Source: an uncultured Porphyromonadaceae bacterium (GTDB lineage Bacteria; Bacteroidota; Bacteroidia; Bacteroidales; Muribaculaceae). Taken from it: a stretch of DNA of 64,000 nucleotides. Shown in pieces: positions 8,252 through 17,857 of this stretch. The stretch is taken from contig CANRWW010000001.1 of assembly GCA_947643665.1 (NCBI GenBank), positions 62,001-126,000 of the forward strand. The letters are read 5' to 3'. Position 1 is the first letter of the stretch; each line of letters starts with the position of its first letter. The notes under the pieces are model-generated. The model was not told where the DNA came from. It searched no databases and saw nothing but the letters and a program-made list of their open reading frames with translations. The position numbers were made by a program, and so were the translations under genes.

Positions 8252-10330
8252 TTGGCTTTAAAGAGTATAAATAATATAATATGCGTGACCATTCTTGCAG
8301 CAGTTATGTTGCAGGGTGGTCACGTTTTTGCAGATACGCTGCCGCCTGTGGATGTGATGCTAGAAGAACTGGCGGATACCGTTTCGCTTGGTGAGGTTAA
8401 GGTCACTGCGGCTCCGGCACGCCGTCCGCGTATTGCTTCCGATGGCTCCATATCTTTTACGACATATGCGTCCGGGGCATCTCCCCGGGCTTTCGGTGAG
8501 GCGGATCCTCTCCGTTTTCTGTCATTGCTGCCGGGAGTGACGGTTGCCAGTGATTATGCTTCGGGAGCCTCGGTTGACGGAATGAACCATTCGCAGAGCC
8601 TTTACCGTCTTAATGGCATACCGGTTCATTTTCCATATCATTTCGGGGGTATCTTTTCGGTATTTTCTCCCTCGCTTTATCGTTCTGCCCGTCTGCATAA
8701 AAGCATGAAACCTGCCAGTGAAGGGGGCACTCTTGGAGGCATTGTGTCGCTGGCATCGGAGATTGAGCCGGCTGACACTATTGGCGGTGAACTGAATGCC
8801 GGGATGATCGCTTCATCTGCTTCTCTGGCAATCCCGTTGTCGCGGCATTTCTCTTTGTCTGCTTCAGGGCGTGCAAGCTATATTGATGCCCTTTATGCAT
8901 CTTTGCTCAGGTCGGGGAGTACTGAGGCGTCGTATAATTTGGCGGATTGCGATTTAACAGCAAACTTGCGTATATCGGGCAACGACATAATGCGTGCGAC
9001 TGTCCATTATAATTCTGATCACGTAGAATATACCGATCGAAGCTACTCGCTTACAACAGCCTTGAAATGGCATAATATGGCAGCAGGAGTGGAATGGAAC
9101 CATTCGGCAGACAGTTTTGAATCCGTAAACCGTGCATATTACACCCGTTTTCACAATTTGCTTGGTCTGCATATGGAGCAGATTTCGCTTCGTGCTCCTA
9201 CCGGCATTGATGAAGCCGGGGCGAAAGGTGATTTCAGTATTCTCCTTCCATCCTCCTGGCATCTGGATGCGGGATATTATCTCAGATTCTATAGCGTGGT
9301 ACCGCAATGGGTTACCATCGGGGGGCTAGGACAGGATGTGGCGCATGCGCGCAGCCGGTTAAAATCCCTGGAGGGCGCCATAAGCGGTGAAATTTCCTAT
9401 GATTTGCCCCACCGGTGGCGCGTGGCTTGTGGAATTGTTTTGAATACTTTTGCCGGCACGGGAGGATATCAGTGCTTTGATCCGGATCCAAGGTTGTCGC
9501 TTACGCATATGTTCGGCCAAGGCTCGTTTACGTTTCATGCCGGCCGCTACCACCAGTATCTCCATCAGGTCGGTTTTTCGGATATAGGCATGTCGTCCAA
9601 TTTCAAAATCGCCTCCACCAGTGGCATACATCCCCAGGAGAGCTTTACGTTCGGTATGGCAGGAGCCATGCGTCCGTTGGATTGCCTTTCTTTGAATATT
9701 GACCTATATTACAAGACTGTAGAGAATCAGCCGGAGTATCTTGGAGCTGTTCTGGATATTCTGAACGCCGGATACCGTGCCGAGGATTACATATTTGCCA
9801 CAAAAGGCTATAATTTTGGAGGCAGTGTTTCCGCCCGTCTTGAGGCAGGTGCATTTACAGCCATGGCATCTTATGCATATTGTCATGCCAGACGCCGTAT
9901 GCCAGGGGAACCGGCTCCGTTCAGTGCTTCCAATGAACTTCCGCATACCGCCACAGCATGGTGTTCATGGTCTTTATCTCCACGATGGAATGTGAGTGCC
10001 ACTTTCATGCTTGCATCCGGCCGCCCTTACACACCGGTGACAGCGATATACTTCATCGGGGAAAGGCTTATGATGGAATACGGCCCGAGGAATTCAACCC
10101 GTCTCCCTTTGTATCATCGTCTTGACCTTGGCACGTCATACAGGTTTGCCACCGGAGGGCGTTTCCCCCTGATGCATGAATTGAACCTTTCGGTCGTCAA
10201 TGCATATGGCAGGGAAAATGTGGAGATGAGTACATTTTCCGTAAATACTGTCACGGGGATATATTCCCGCCGGGATATCAGTTCCTTGTATCGGTTCCTT
10301 CCGTCGTTGAGCTATACTTTAAGTTTCTGA
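8252..10330 (+). CDS. TonB-dependent outer-membrane receptor with TTG start
   Basis: A 692-residue receptor expected to import a ligand across the outer membrane using TonB-ExbBD energy. After the signal peptide (ALKSINNIICVTILAAVMLQ...VFA), a short TonB-box-like stretch SLGEVKVTAAP leads into a plug domain (FLSLLPGVTV, SLYRLNGIPVHFPYHFGG, GGTLGGIVSLASE). The rest is beta-barrel, ending SLSYTLSF with the C-terminal Phe typical of outer-membrane barrels. It lacks the carboxypeptidase-like N-terminal domain of SusC proteins. The only start that keeps the signal peptide is TTG 8252; the next ATG would delete most of it. Flanked by a lipoprotein and a DUF4249 gene, with no SusD. Ligand unknown. 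Confidence 0.85.
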   Translation: MALKSINNIICVTILAAVMLQGGHVFADTLPPVDVMLEELADTVSLGEVKVTAAPARRPRIASDGSISFTTYASGASPRAFGEADPLRFLSLLPGVTVASDYASGASVDGMNHSQSLYRLNGIPVHFPYHFGGIFSVFSPSLYRSARLHKSMKPASEGGTLGGIVSLASEIEPADTIGGELNAGMIASSASLAIPLSRHFSLSASGRASYIDALYASLLRSGSTEASYNLADCDLTANLRISGNDIMRATVHYNSDHVEYTDRSYSLTTALKWHNMAAGVEWNHSADSFESVNRAYYTRFHNLLGLHMEQISLRAPTGIDEAGAKGDFSILLPSSWHLDAGYYLRFYSVVPQWVTIGGLGQDVAHARSRLKSLEGAISGEISYDLPHRWRVACGIVLNTFAGTGGYQCFDPDPRLSLTHMFGQGSFTFHAGRYHQYLHQVGFSDIGMSSNFKIASTSGIHPQESFTFGMAGAMRPLDCLSLNIDLYYKTVENQPEYLGAVLDILNAGYRAEDYIFATKGYNFGGSVSARLEAGAFTAMASYAYCHARRRMPGEPAPFSASNELPHTATAWCSWSLSPRWNVSATFMLASGRPYTPVTAIYFIGERLMMEYGPRNSTRLPLYHRLDLGTSYRFATGGRFPLMHELNLSVVNAYGRENVEMSTFSVNTVTGIYSRRDISSLYRFLPSLSYTLSF

Positions 10331-10379
10331 ATCGCAAGCAAGCCATGAAAATTATTACGTATTGATTATATAACCCCGC

Positions 10380-10418
10380 TTTATATTGTCTGAAAGTATG
10401 CCTCTCAGACAATATAAA
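10380..10418 (+). terminator. Perfect 14-bp hairpin between receptor and DUF4249 gene
   Basis: Arms 10380-10393 and 10405-10418 are exact reverse complements around an 11-base loop. It sits 50 bases after the receptor stop and 21 before the next ATG. No long T-run follows, so it may attenuate or protect mRNA ends rather than terminate fully. Confidence 0.55.
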
Positions 10419-10438
10419 ATAATTTCCACGACTTACTT

Positions 10439-11275
10439 ATGAAATTCTTAGCCAATATACCTGTTTTGCTGCTTGTGGCGCTCATGTGCGCTTGCCATGG
10501 CAGTACACCGGATTCAGTCGCGCCAAAACTGGTGGTGGAGGGCTGGATAAACAGCGGGGGATATCCGGAGGTGCTTCTCAACATGTCAATTGTGCCGACC
10601 GAAAATGAAGGATCGGTATCTGAGAGCGTGATACGATGGGGAGTGGTGACGCTGAGCGACGGTGAGAGGGAGATAATACTTACCGGCGGGCCGGATAATT
10701 CGTTTTTTCCACCCTATCATTACTATAGTTTTGACATGAAAGGGGAGCCTGGGCGCACATATACGATTACAGCCAGTTACAAAGGCCTTACGGCTACTTC
10801 TGCCGTAACGATGCCTGTTCCTCCGCACATAGATGCAATTGATGTCACACCTGTGGAGGGAATTGACACATTGCGCCATATTACTGTCCGTTTTAAGGCT
10901 CCGGAAGATTGTCCGGCATATTACCATCTGACGGCAAAGCTACACTCCAACGACGGACGGGAATATCCATGTATGCTGGGAACTCATGAGGCCACTGTGC
11001 CGTGTAAAGAAGTGAGTCTTCCTGTTTACCGGGGACACGGTTCAGCTACGACAGGGAAATATGAGGCGGATATGCCGGTAGGGGAGACGGTGACGGTCAC
11101 GCTTGCCCGCGTAAGCCGTGAGGTATTCCTTTTCTGGCGCGCTTATGACAATGCGTCGTTGGTTGACGGCTCCATATTTGTAGGTTCGCCGGGGAGTCTT
11201 CCGTCGAATGTGGAAGGGGGATATGGTGTATGGTCTGCACAAGGCGTTGCCACGCGCACTGTCACTGTTGAATGA
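10439..11275 (+). CDS. DUF4249 family lipoprotein
   Basis: A 278-residue lipoprotein with lipobox LVALMCAC (lipid Cys at about residue 19). KLVVEGWINSGGYPEVLLN is the opening signature of DUF4249, followed by beta-rich sequence (GRTYTITASYKGLTATSAVTMP) and a conserved Phe-Trp/Val-Gly ending (GSIFVGSPGSLPSNVEGGYGVW). DUF4249 genes commonly lie next to TonB-dependent receptors that have no SusD partner, exactly the arrangement here, so it may be a surface or periplasmic accessory of the receptor. Function is not established. Confidence 0.8.
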   Translation: MKFLANIPVLLLVALMCACHGSTPDSVAPKLVVEGWINSGGYPEVLLNMSIVPTENEGSVSESVIRWGVVTLSDGEREIILTGGPDNSFFPPYHYYSFDMKGEPGRTYTITASYKGLTATSAVTMPVPPHIDAIDVTPVEGIDTLRHITVRFKAPEDCPAYYHLTAKLHSNDGREYPCMLGTHEATVPCKEVSLPVYRGHGSATTGKYEADMPVGETVTVTLARVSREVFLFWRAYDNASLVDGSIFVGSPGSLPSNVEGGYGVWSAQGVATRTVTVE

Positions 11276-11290
11276 ATAGTGGTGGTGGCG

Positions 11291-12808
11291 TCACCGGTAT
11301 AATTTGAGCGAGGCTGCAGAACCGTTTTCAAGCACTACTCTCACAATCATCACAGGGGTGTCCATGGCAGATGTGTCAATGCAGGCTGTTGTACCGTCAT
11401 TGTTTCTGGATACGGGCAGGAGATAGCTTCTTCCACTGGTGTCGTGTATCTGAATGGCAGTGATTGCAGCGGGAGCATGCAGTGTTAGTGCCATTCCGTT
11501 GAAATACGCTTCAATTGGAGCCGTGTCAGCCTTTATGGCTGGAAGCATGGTCGTGGTATCGTTTGTTTCTATTTTGAAATCCCGCCATTGCGGTGTGGAT
11601 TCAAATTCATTTTTGGTATCCTCGTTCACAGTGAGCACAACCGTGCTTTTGTCAAGGTTCCCCCATACGTCCGAGCCAAGCACCGGAACTGCGATTAGTT
11701 CCCCTGCTTTTATTGAATCCAATGCGCTCCAGTCGGCCATTGCGCCATCTTCCAGTTTTGCAAGGCTGGCGGGAAGTGTGAACACCTGCACCGCACTCCA
11801 GTCTGCAAGGGCATATTTCCCGATTGTTTCAATAGCAGTGTCCTTTAGAAGGTTGCCATCTCCGGAAGCTCCTGTAAACGCGAAGTCCGGTATGCTGGTC
11901 ATGCTTTCGGGGAGCATCGCGCCGGTGAGGCTGGAATTGTTGAAAAATGTTCCTGTTCCGATGCCGGTCATGCCAGCCGGAAGCGTTACTGCTGACAGGC
12001 TGGAACATCCGGCAAACGCCCAGTCTCCTGTCATGGCCAGTGACCCGCATCCGGAGAGATCTGCTTCCGTCAGCCCGGTTCCATTAAAAGCCCGCTCGCC
12101 TATGTGCGTCAGTCCGGCGGGAAAATTTATTGATGCCAGTGATACACAGCCGTTGAAAGCCGATGAGCCTATCTTTTTTATGGATTGAGGCAGTAGTATG
12201 GTGGCAAGCGAGTGGCACCCGGCAAAGGTGTTGGGAGCTATGGAGTCTGGTTTCCCGTTTATTTCCACGCTTTTGAGTGTGGCACATCCTTTGAATGCAC
12301 CCTCTCCTATTGTGGCCGTTGCCTCAGGCAGTGACACCTTTTCCAGAGCCTTGCAGTCTGCAAAAGCCCGTTCGCCGATGGCGGTCACGGTGGCAGGTAT
12401 TATTATCTCTTTTATGTCAAGCCCGGCGAGTGCCCCGTTGCCGATAGCGGTGATTCCGTGTGGCAATGCCAGGCTCTTGAGCGGTAATCCCAGAAGGGCA
12501 TAGTCCGGCAATATGCCGGCTTTGCCTGTGGTGCGGCCTGTGAAGGTAGGCACCCCTTTGTATGCCGTTACGGTTGTCCCCGACAGGTCAAGGGTGTGGA
12601 GATTTTTCATCTCAAGCGCAAGAAATTCAAAATCGGCAAGATTCAGAGTGCCTTTTACAGCCAGTTCTGCGGTCTCTGTCCGGTTTCCTATGGTTTCACG
12701 CAGTGCGCCCGCCTCGGTTTCAAGTGTCAGACCTTGTGCGGATGCCACGATGGTGAAGGCAAGCAATACAGTGATGATACGTGCAGATATATTCATAGCA
12801 TATTCCAT
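11291..12808 (-). CDS. Secreted BspA-type leucine-rich repeat (LRR_5) protein
   Basis: A 505-residue exported protein (signal peptide ISARIITVLLAFTIVASAQG). From about residue 95 to 380 it carries tandem LRR_5 repeats of roughly 23 residues, for example KEIIIPATVTAIGERAFADC, LEKVSLPEATATIGEGAFKG and SVEINGKPDSIAPNTFAGC. The C-terminal 100 residues include a beta-sandwich-like tail ending GSAASLKLYR, as in proteins with a type IX-like sorting tail. BspA-type repeats mediate adhesion to host proteins or other bacteria, but this is not demonstrated. Start may instead be ATG 12796 (MNISAR), which fits the signal peptide better. It converges on the DUF4249 gene with a gap of only 15 bases. Confidence 0.85.
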   Translation of the reverse strand: MEYAMNISARIITVLLAFTIVASAQGLTLETEAGALRETIGNRTETAELAVKGTLNLADFEFLALEMKNLHTLDLSGTTVTAYKGVPTFTGRTTGKAGILPDYALLGLPLKSLALPHGITAIGNGALAGLDIKEIIIPATVTAIGERAFADCKALEKVSLPEATATIGEGAFKGCATLKSVEINGKPDSIAPNTFAGCHSLATILLPQSIKKIGSSAFNGCVSLASINFPAGLTHIGERAFNGTGLTEADLSGCGSLAMTGDWAFAGCSSLSAVTLPAGMTGIGTGTFFNNSSLTGAMLPESMTSIPDFAFTGASGDGNLLKDTAIETIGKYALADWSAVQVFTLPASLAKLEDGAMADWSALDSIKAGELIAVPVLGSDVWGNLDKSTVVLTVNEDTKNEFESTPQWRDFKIETNDTTTMLPAIKADTAPIEAYFNGMALTLHAPAAITAIQIHDTSGRSYLLPVSRNNDGTTACIDTSAMDTPVMIVRVVLENGSAASLKLYR

Positions 12809-12830
12809 ATATTTTGGAGCTAAACAGCTG

Positions 12831-12838
12831 CAAAGTTA
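12831..12838 (-). promoter_or_regulatory. -7 element for the leucine-rich repeat gene
   Basis: Reads TAACTTTG on the minus strand, 22 bases from the ATG. A TTG trinucleotide lies 20 bases further upstream, which fits a -33 element. Confidence 0.65.
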
Positions 12839-12915
12839 GTGATTTATTGCGGTCAAGGCAATAACGTATGCAAAAATGCCGTTGATTTACTACACTTGAG
12901 ATACTCTCCCGGAAG

Positions 12916-14334
12916 ATGATAATTTTACGTAAGATATTTATTTTGCTGGCAGTGGCCCTTTCCGGTGCCATGGCGTTTTCTTCATGTATAGAAGATGCTT
13001 TCACCACTTCAGCCTCAGATCAGCCGGCATTTTCGACCGATACACTGCGCATGGGGCAGATTTTTACTCTTGATGCCTCTCCTACCCATCGTTTTACCGT
13101 ATATAACCGTCATGACAAGGGCATAAATATAAGTTCCATAGAATTTGCCGATGACCCTCAGGGTATTTTCCGCCTTAATGTAGACGGGATGAGCGGCCGC
13201 CGGTTTGACAATGTGGAAATACGCGCCAACGACTCTATATTTGTTTTCGTGGAGGCAACCCTCCCGGAGAATGGGCGTGATGTGCCGGTGGATGTCCTGA
13301 GCCACATTGAATTCCGGTGCAACGGCGTTTCCACACGTTTCCCGGTCAAAGCGTGGGGACGTGATGTGGTGCGTTTCAAAGGCGATACCCGGTTTCCGGA
13401 ATCAACCACGCTTTCTGCGGCCAAACCTTACCACGTCACAGACAGCATCGTTGTAGAGGAGGGTGCCGTACTGACCGTTCCTGCGGGTGTGGAAATGTTT
13501 TTCCATTCCGAGGCACGTATCCTGGTGCACGGTACATTGCGCATTGAGGGGACGCATGAGAGGCCGGTAAGCCTCACCGGTGACCGTTCGGGGTTCGTCG
13601 CGGCTGAAATACCTTACGAGATAATGTCAGGCCAGTGGGGAGGGATAATTTTTACCCCGGCTTCTAAAGACAATTATATAAGCCATGCCACCATACGTAA
13701 TTCCGAATATGGCCTTGTGCTGGATCATGCACAGGGAGATCCGGCATTGCATCTTATCAACTCACAAGTGCGCAATACCAAGAATTATGTGGTGGAAGCC
13801 CTGCATTCATCAGTAAAAGCTGCGGGATGTGAACTTTCCGAGGCTTCCGGTGGCATCGTGAGGCTGGTAGGAGGCAACCACATATTCAACCAGTGCACAA
13901 TTGCCAATTACTACCTTTTCACTGCCCTTGGGGGGCCTGCTGTGCAGTTGTCCCATGTCACTCCCGACGATGCCGATGTCAACGGGGACGGGCAACCTGT
14001 GGATCTCCCGTTTATGACTGCCGATTTTACCAATACCATCATCTATGGCAACGGCACGGATATAAGCCATGGCGACCTGGAGGGAACAGCGGTTACACTG
14101 AGGCGTTGTCTGCTGAAATCAAAAGGTGAGGATGATGACAATTTCATCGAATGCCTATGGGACAAGGATCCGCTCTATAACACAAAGCGTGAGGAATATA
14201 TATTCGACTATACCTTACAGGAAGAATCTCCGGCCCGTGGTGCGGCATATCCCGATTTCATACTTCCGGAAACCGCCGCCGACCGCAACGGGACGCCACG
14301 CCTTCCTGTGCCGTCGCTTGGAGCCTTGCAATGA
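12916..14334 (+). CDS. Lipoprotein with predicted right-handed beta-helix
   Basis: A 472-residue protein; signal ILLAVALSGAMAFSSC puts the lipid Cys at about residue 24, followed by the acidic residues of CIEDA. Residues 35-165 look like a beta-sandwich (FTVYNRHDKGINISSIEFADD). Residues 175-440 contain pectate-lyase-like parallel-helix signatures: VEEGAVLTVPAGVEMFFHSEARILVHGTLRIEGT (here split for length), WGGIIFTPASKDNYISHATI, YGLVLDHA and TNTIIYGNGTDI. The C terminus PSLGALQ is common in such repeat proteins. No enzyme active site is recognised, so it is more likely a binding or structural surface protein. Transcribed divergently from the LRR gene. Confidence 0.7.
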   Translation: MIILRKIFILLAVALSGAMAFSSCIEDAFTTSASDQPAFSTDTLRMGQIFTLDASPTHRFTVYNRHDKGINISSIEFADDPQGIFRLNVDGMSGRRFDNVEIRANDSIFVFVEATLPENGRDVPVDVLSHIEFRCNGVSTRFPVKAWGRDVVRFKGDTRFPESTTLSAAKPYHVTDSIVVEEGAVLTVPAGVEMFFHSEARILVHGTLRIEGTHERPVSLTGDRSGFVAAEIPYEIMSGQWGGIIFTPASKDNYISHATIRNSEYGLVLDHAQGDPALHLINSQVRNTKNYVVEALHSSVKAAGCELSEASGGIVRLVGGNHIFNQCTIANYYLFTALGGPAVQLSHVTPDDADVNGDGQPVDLPFMTADFTNTIIYGNGTDISHGDLEGTAVTLRRCLLKSKGEDDDNFIECLWDKDPLYNTKREEYIFDYTLQEESPARGAAYPDFILPETAADRNGTPRLPVPSLGALQ

Positions 14335-14506
14335 CCTTATCTGCATCCCCGCTTTTTTTGCCCGCCCTCCCCTTCATGTATCAGTGGCTTTCGGGAGGGT
14401 GAAGAGCTACAATTATTAAATTTTTCAAAAAACATTTGATAATATTTGTAAAATATCAGAAAAGACGCTATTTTCGTTGTTGAAATCTAAACCATGAAAC
14501 TTACAA

Positions 14507-14533
14507 GAGCCATCTGTTATACGGCTCTGTTTT
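14507..14533 (+). promoter_or_regulatory. Possible leader hairpin before the glycogen genes
   Basis: AGAGCC and GGCTCT pair around an 11-base loop and are followed by TGTTTTT, like a small intrinsic terminator, about 65 bases before the debranching-enzyme ATG. It could attenuate the glycogen operon or end a short upstream transcript. Nothing else is evident in the gap 14335-14596, apart from a weak CCCTCCC/GGGAGGG pairing at 14365-14399 just after the previous gene. Confidence 0.35.
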
Positions 14534-14596
14534 TGGTGTATTCAGTAATTTGCCTTGAGAAACTAAAATACTAACCATATATATTCCTACTTACTA

Positions 14597-16546
14597 ATGA
14601 GTTATCTAAAGTTTGATAAGAACCTGATGATAAATCTTGAGCAGTCGCTCCCCAAGGAGATGCTGCGCACGAATCAGGCGGGGGCTTATCACTGCACCTC
14701 AATTGTAGGCTGCAACACCCGCAAGCAACACGGCCTTTTGGTGGTGCCGGTGGGAGATGAGGAATACAAACCCCATGTGTTGTTGTCCACACTCGACGAA
14801 ACGGTAATTCAGCATGGAGCTCCTTTCAATCTCGGACTGCACCGTTACCAGGGTGGCGTGTATAGCCCCAACGGTCACAAGTATATCCGTGAATTTGATT
14901 GCAACAGCGTGCCCCGCACTACTTATCGTGTGGGTGGGGTGATACTTACCAAGGAGAAAATATTCATCTCCAAGGAGAACCGCTTGCTTATCCGCTATAC
15001 TCTTGTTGAGGCCCATAGTCCTACGACCCTCCAGTTCCGGCCGTTCCTCGCTTTCCGTGAGAGCAACGCACTGTGCATGGCTAATGACCGTCTGAATACA
15101 GAGTGCGTGCCCGTGCAGAACGGCATCGCATGTTGCCTTTACGAGGGTTACCCCACACTTTACATGCAGCTGACCCGCAAACCGGAATGGGTGGGAGATC
15201 CAAACTGGTACAAGAACATTGAGTATGTCAAAGATCTTGAGCGTGGTGTGCCATATACCGAAGACCTATGGGTGCCCGGTTATTTCCAGGTAAATATAAA
15301 GAAGGGGGAAAGTATCATATTTTCCGCCGGCCTGTCGGAGGTCAGCCCCCGTTCGCTCCCTAAAATGTATGAGAACGAGATTGCCTCGCGCACTTGCCGT
15401 ACCAGTTTCTTCAACTGCCTGAAAAATGCAGCCAAGCAACTTTATTACAAGCGGCATGACCATGAATACATGCTTTCGGGATATCCATGGGGCACCATAC
15501 TGGCACGCAACACATTTATGTCGTTGCCGGGAAACACCATCGCCATTGACCACCGCGAGGATTTCGAGGAGATCATGGCAAGTGCCATAGGCGCGCTCAA
15601 CCGCTTCATGTCCGACGGCCACATATCGCGCACCATACATGGCATAGACCTTCCCGATATCCCGGGCTGGGCCGTATGGGCTATACAGCAGTATGCACGC
15701 AATTATGGCAAGGAGGCGGCAGCCGGGCGATACATAGAGATTGTCACAGACCTCATGGACTTTGTGATTTCCAACCGCCATCCGCGCATACATCCGGATG
15801 ACAACGGTATGCTTTACACCGATGGCACACAGACACCCGCTTCATGGATGAACTCCGTGTGGGAAGGACGGCCTGTGGTGCCCCGCACCGGCTATCTGGT
15901 GGAGATAAACGCCCTGTGGTACAATGCCTTGAAATTCGCGGCAGATCTTGCGGAAAGCAATCCCTCGCTGTCAGAGCGCAGGCAGGCATGGCTTGACATT
16001 GCCGCCAAGATGGAACAGCCGTTCGTCAGCACCTTCCTCAACGATTACGGATATCTGTATGACTATGTGACCGGCAACTATTCCGATCCGTCGGTGCGTC
16101 CCAGCATGGCGATAGCCATCGGCCTTGACTATTCGCCGCTTGACCGCCGCCAGCGCAAAGGTGTGCTTGATGTGGTGACCCGCGAACTGCTTACCCCCAA
16201 AGGGCTTCGCACCCTTTCGCCCAAGAGCTATGGATACCGTCCATTCTATCTCGGATCCCCCTATGACCGTGAGATGGCGATGCACAACGGTCCTGCCCGT
16301 CCATGGCTGATGGGCTTCTATGCCGATGCATATTTGAAAGTGTTCGGCCGTTCCGGCGTAAGCTATATCGACCGCATGCTCATCGGATTCGAGGAGGAGA
16401 TGTCGCAAGGCTGCATAGGCTCGCTGTCGCAACTGTATGACGGCAACCCGCCGTTCAACGGACGCGGTGCCATAAGCCATGCCACCAACATAGCCGAAGT
16501 GCTCCGCACGATCCGCACACTCCGTCGTTTTGATACCCAATCATGA
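14597..16546 (+). CDS. Glycogen debranching enzyme (amylo-alpha-1,6-glucosidase, GH133-type)
   Basis: A 649-residue cytoplasmic enzyme that removes alpha-1,6 branches from glycogen. The N-terminal domain opens with the bacterial GDE pattern (EMLRTNQAGAYHCTSIVGCN, TRKQHGLLV, VLLSTLDETV). The C-terminal (alpha/alpha)6 barrel carries the GDE_C motifs GYPWGTILARNTFMSLPG, HPDDNGMLYTDGTQTPASWM, YLVEINALWYNALKFA and HNGPARPWLMGFYADAYL. Followed 23 bases later by a glycosyltransferase and then GH57, an arrangement common in Bacteroidales and taken as the glycogen cluster. No signal peptide. Confidence 0.92.
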   Translation: MSYLKFDKNLMINLEQSLPKEMLRTNQAGAYHCTSIVGCNTRKQHGLLVVPVGDEEYKPHVLLSTLDETVIQHGAPFNLGLHRYQGGVYSPNGHKYIREFDCNSVPRTTYRVGGVILTKEKIFISKENRLLIRYTLVEAHSPTTLQFRPFLAFRESNALCMANDRLNTECVPVQNGIACCLYEGYPTLYMQLTRKPEWVGDPNWYKNIEYVKDLERGVPYTEDLWVPGYFQVNIKKGESIIFSAGLSEVSPRSLPKMYENEIASRTCRTSFFNCLKNAAKQLYYKRHDHEYMLSGYPWGTILARNTFMSLPGNTIAIDHREDFEEIMASAIGALNRFMSDGHISRTIHGIDLPDIPGWAVWAIQQYARNYGKEAAAGRYIEIVTDLMDFVISNRHPRIHPDDNGMLYTDGTQTPASWMNSVWEGRPVVPRTGYLVEINALWYNALKFAADLAESNPSLSERRQAWLDIAAKMEQPFVSTFLNDYGYLYDYVTGNYSDPSVRPSMAIAIGLDYSPLDRRQRKGVLDVVTRELLTPKGLRTLSPKSYGYRPFYLGSPYDREMAMHNGPARPWLMGFYADAYLKVFGRSGVSYIDRMLIGFEEEMSQGCIGSLSQLYDGNPPFNGRGAISHATNIAEVLRTIRTLRRFDTQS

Positions 16547-16569
16547 AGCGCTAACCACATATATCTGAC

Positions 16570-17832
16570 ATGAAAGCATTAATGTTCGGGTGGGAATTCC
16601 CGCCCCATATCCTCGGAGGATTAGGTACGGCCAGCTACGGCCTGACCAAAGGCATGTGGCAGTGCGGCGACATGGATATCACATTTGTGATCCCGAAACC
16701 GTTCGGTGACGAAGAGAAGGGGTTCGCGCATATCATAGGCGCGTCACAGACCCCGGTCGCATGGCGCGACGTGAGCCGCGACTATGTGGAGAGCCGTATC
16801 GGAAACGTGATGGATCCTGACCTGTATTTCCGTCTGCGCGACCATATATATGCCGACTTCAACTACATGCGCACCAACGATCTCGGATGCATCGAATTTT
16901 CAGGCCGTTACCCCGATAACCTCCTTGAAGAGATAAACAACTACTCGATCGTGGCAGGCGTGATAGCACGCACTATCGACTGCGACATAATACACTCTCA
17001 CGACTGGCTCACTTATCCTGCCGGCATACACGCCAAACAGGTGACCGGCAAACCTCTGGTGATACATGTGCATGCCACCGACTATGACCGTTCGCGAGGA
17101 AACGTGAACCCGACGGTATTCGGCATTGAACGCGATGGCATGATGCATGCCGACCATATCATCACGGTGAGCAATCTCACACGGCAGACCGTGATAGAGA
17201 AATACGGCATTGACCCGGCTAAGGTCACCACGGTCCATAATGCCGTGATACCCCTGAGCCGTGAGCTGCTTGATGTGGAGGTGACAAAATCAAAGGAAAA
17301 AGTAGTCACTTTCCTCGGGCGCATTACCATGCAGAAAGGTCCTGAATACTTCGTGGAAGCTGCTGCCAAAGTGCTGAAACTTGACCATAATGTGCGGTTT
17401 GTCATGGCAGGTTCGGGCGATATGATGGACAAGATGATCAATCTTGCAGCAGCGCGCGGCATAGCGGACCGGTTCCATTTCCCGGGTTTCCAGAAAGGGA
17501 AACAGGTGTATGAGATGTTAAAGGCATCCGATGTATACATAATGCCTTCGGTGTCTGAGCCTTTCGGTATCTCGCCCTTGGAAGCCATGCAGATGGGTGT
17601 GCCCTCGATAATTTCCAAACAAAGCGGTTGCGCTGAGATTCTTACCAATGTGATCAAAACCGATTATTGGGACATAGACGCCATGGCCGACGCCATCCAT
17701 TCCATTATCGCATATCCTGCAATGTACAAGCAGTTGCGCGAAGATGGTATTGAGGAGGTAAACCGGATTACCTGGGACAAGGCCGGCCGCAAAGTCATAG
17801 ACATCTACAATCGCGTTCTCGCAAACTATTAA
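16570..17832 (+). CDS. GT4-like glycosyltransferase, probable glycogen synthase
   Basis: A 420-residue GT-B enzyme. The N-terminal GWEFPPHILGGLGTASYGL is the glycine-rich sugar-acceptor loop of glycogen synthase-like enzymes; HSHDWLTYPAG and HVHATDYDRSRGN follow. The C-terminal donor site has FLGRITMQKGPEYF and the E-x7-E motif EPFGISPLEAMQMGVPSI. Expected to add glucose from a nucleotide sugar to the growing alpha-1,4 chain. Its position between a debranching enzyme and GH57 (gaps 23 and 25 bases) supports glycogen metabolism; the nucleotide donor is not known from sequence. Confidence 0.88.
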   Translation: MKALMFGWEFPPHILGGLGTASYGLTKGMWQCGDMDITFVIPKPFGDEEKGFAHIIGASQTPVAWRDVSRDYVESRIGNVMDPDLYFRLRDHIYADFNYMRTNDLGCIEFSGRYPDNLLEEINNYSIVAGVIARTIDCDIIHSHDWLTYPAGIHAKQVTGKPLVIHVHATDYDRSRGNVNPTVFGIERDGMMHADHIITVSNLTRQTVIEKYGIDPAKVTTVHNAVIPLSRELLDVEVTKSKEKVVTFLGRITMQKGPEYFVEAAAKVLKLDHNVRFVMAGSGDMMDKMINLAAARGIADRFHFPGFQKGKQVYEMLKASDVYIMPSVSEPFGISPLEAMQMGVPSIISKQSGCAEILTNVIKTDYWDIDAMADAIHSIIAYPAMYKQLREDGIEEVNRITWDKAGRKVIDIYNRVLANY

Positions 17833-17857
17833 TTCTTAATCGCTAATTAATTTCAAG

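Noticed and set aside
8252..10330. Receptor at 8252 considered as a SusC
   Set aside because: It lacks the carboxypeptidase-like N-terminal domain and about 300 residues of SusC length, and has no SusD neighbour.
14494..14575. Possible short leader peptide before the glycogen debranching gene
   Set aside because: The frame near the ATG at about 14495 could not be followed with confidence across the hairpin, so no coding feature is claimed.
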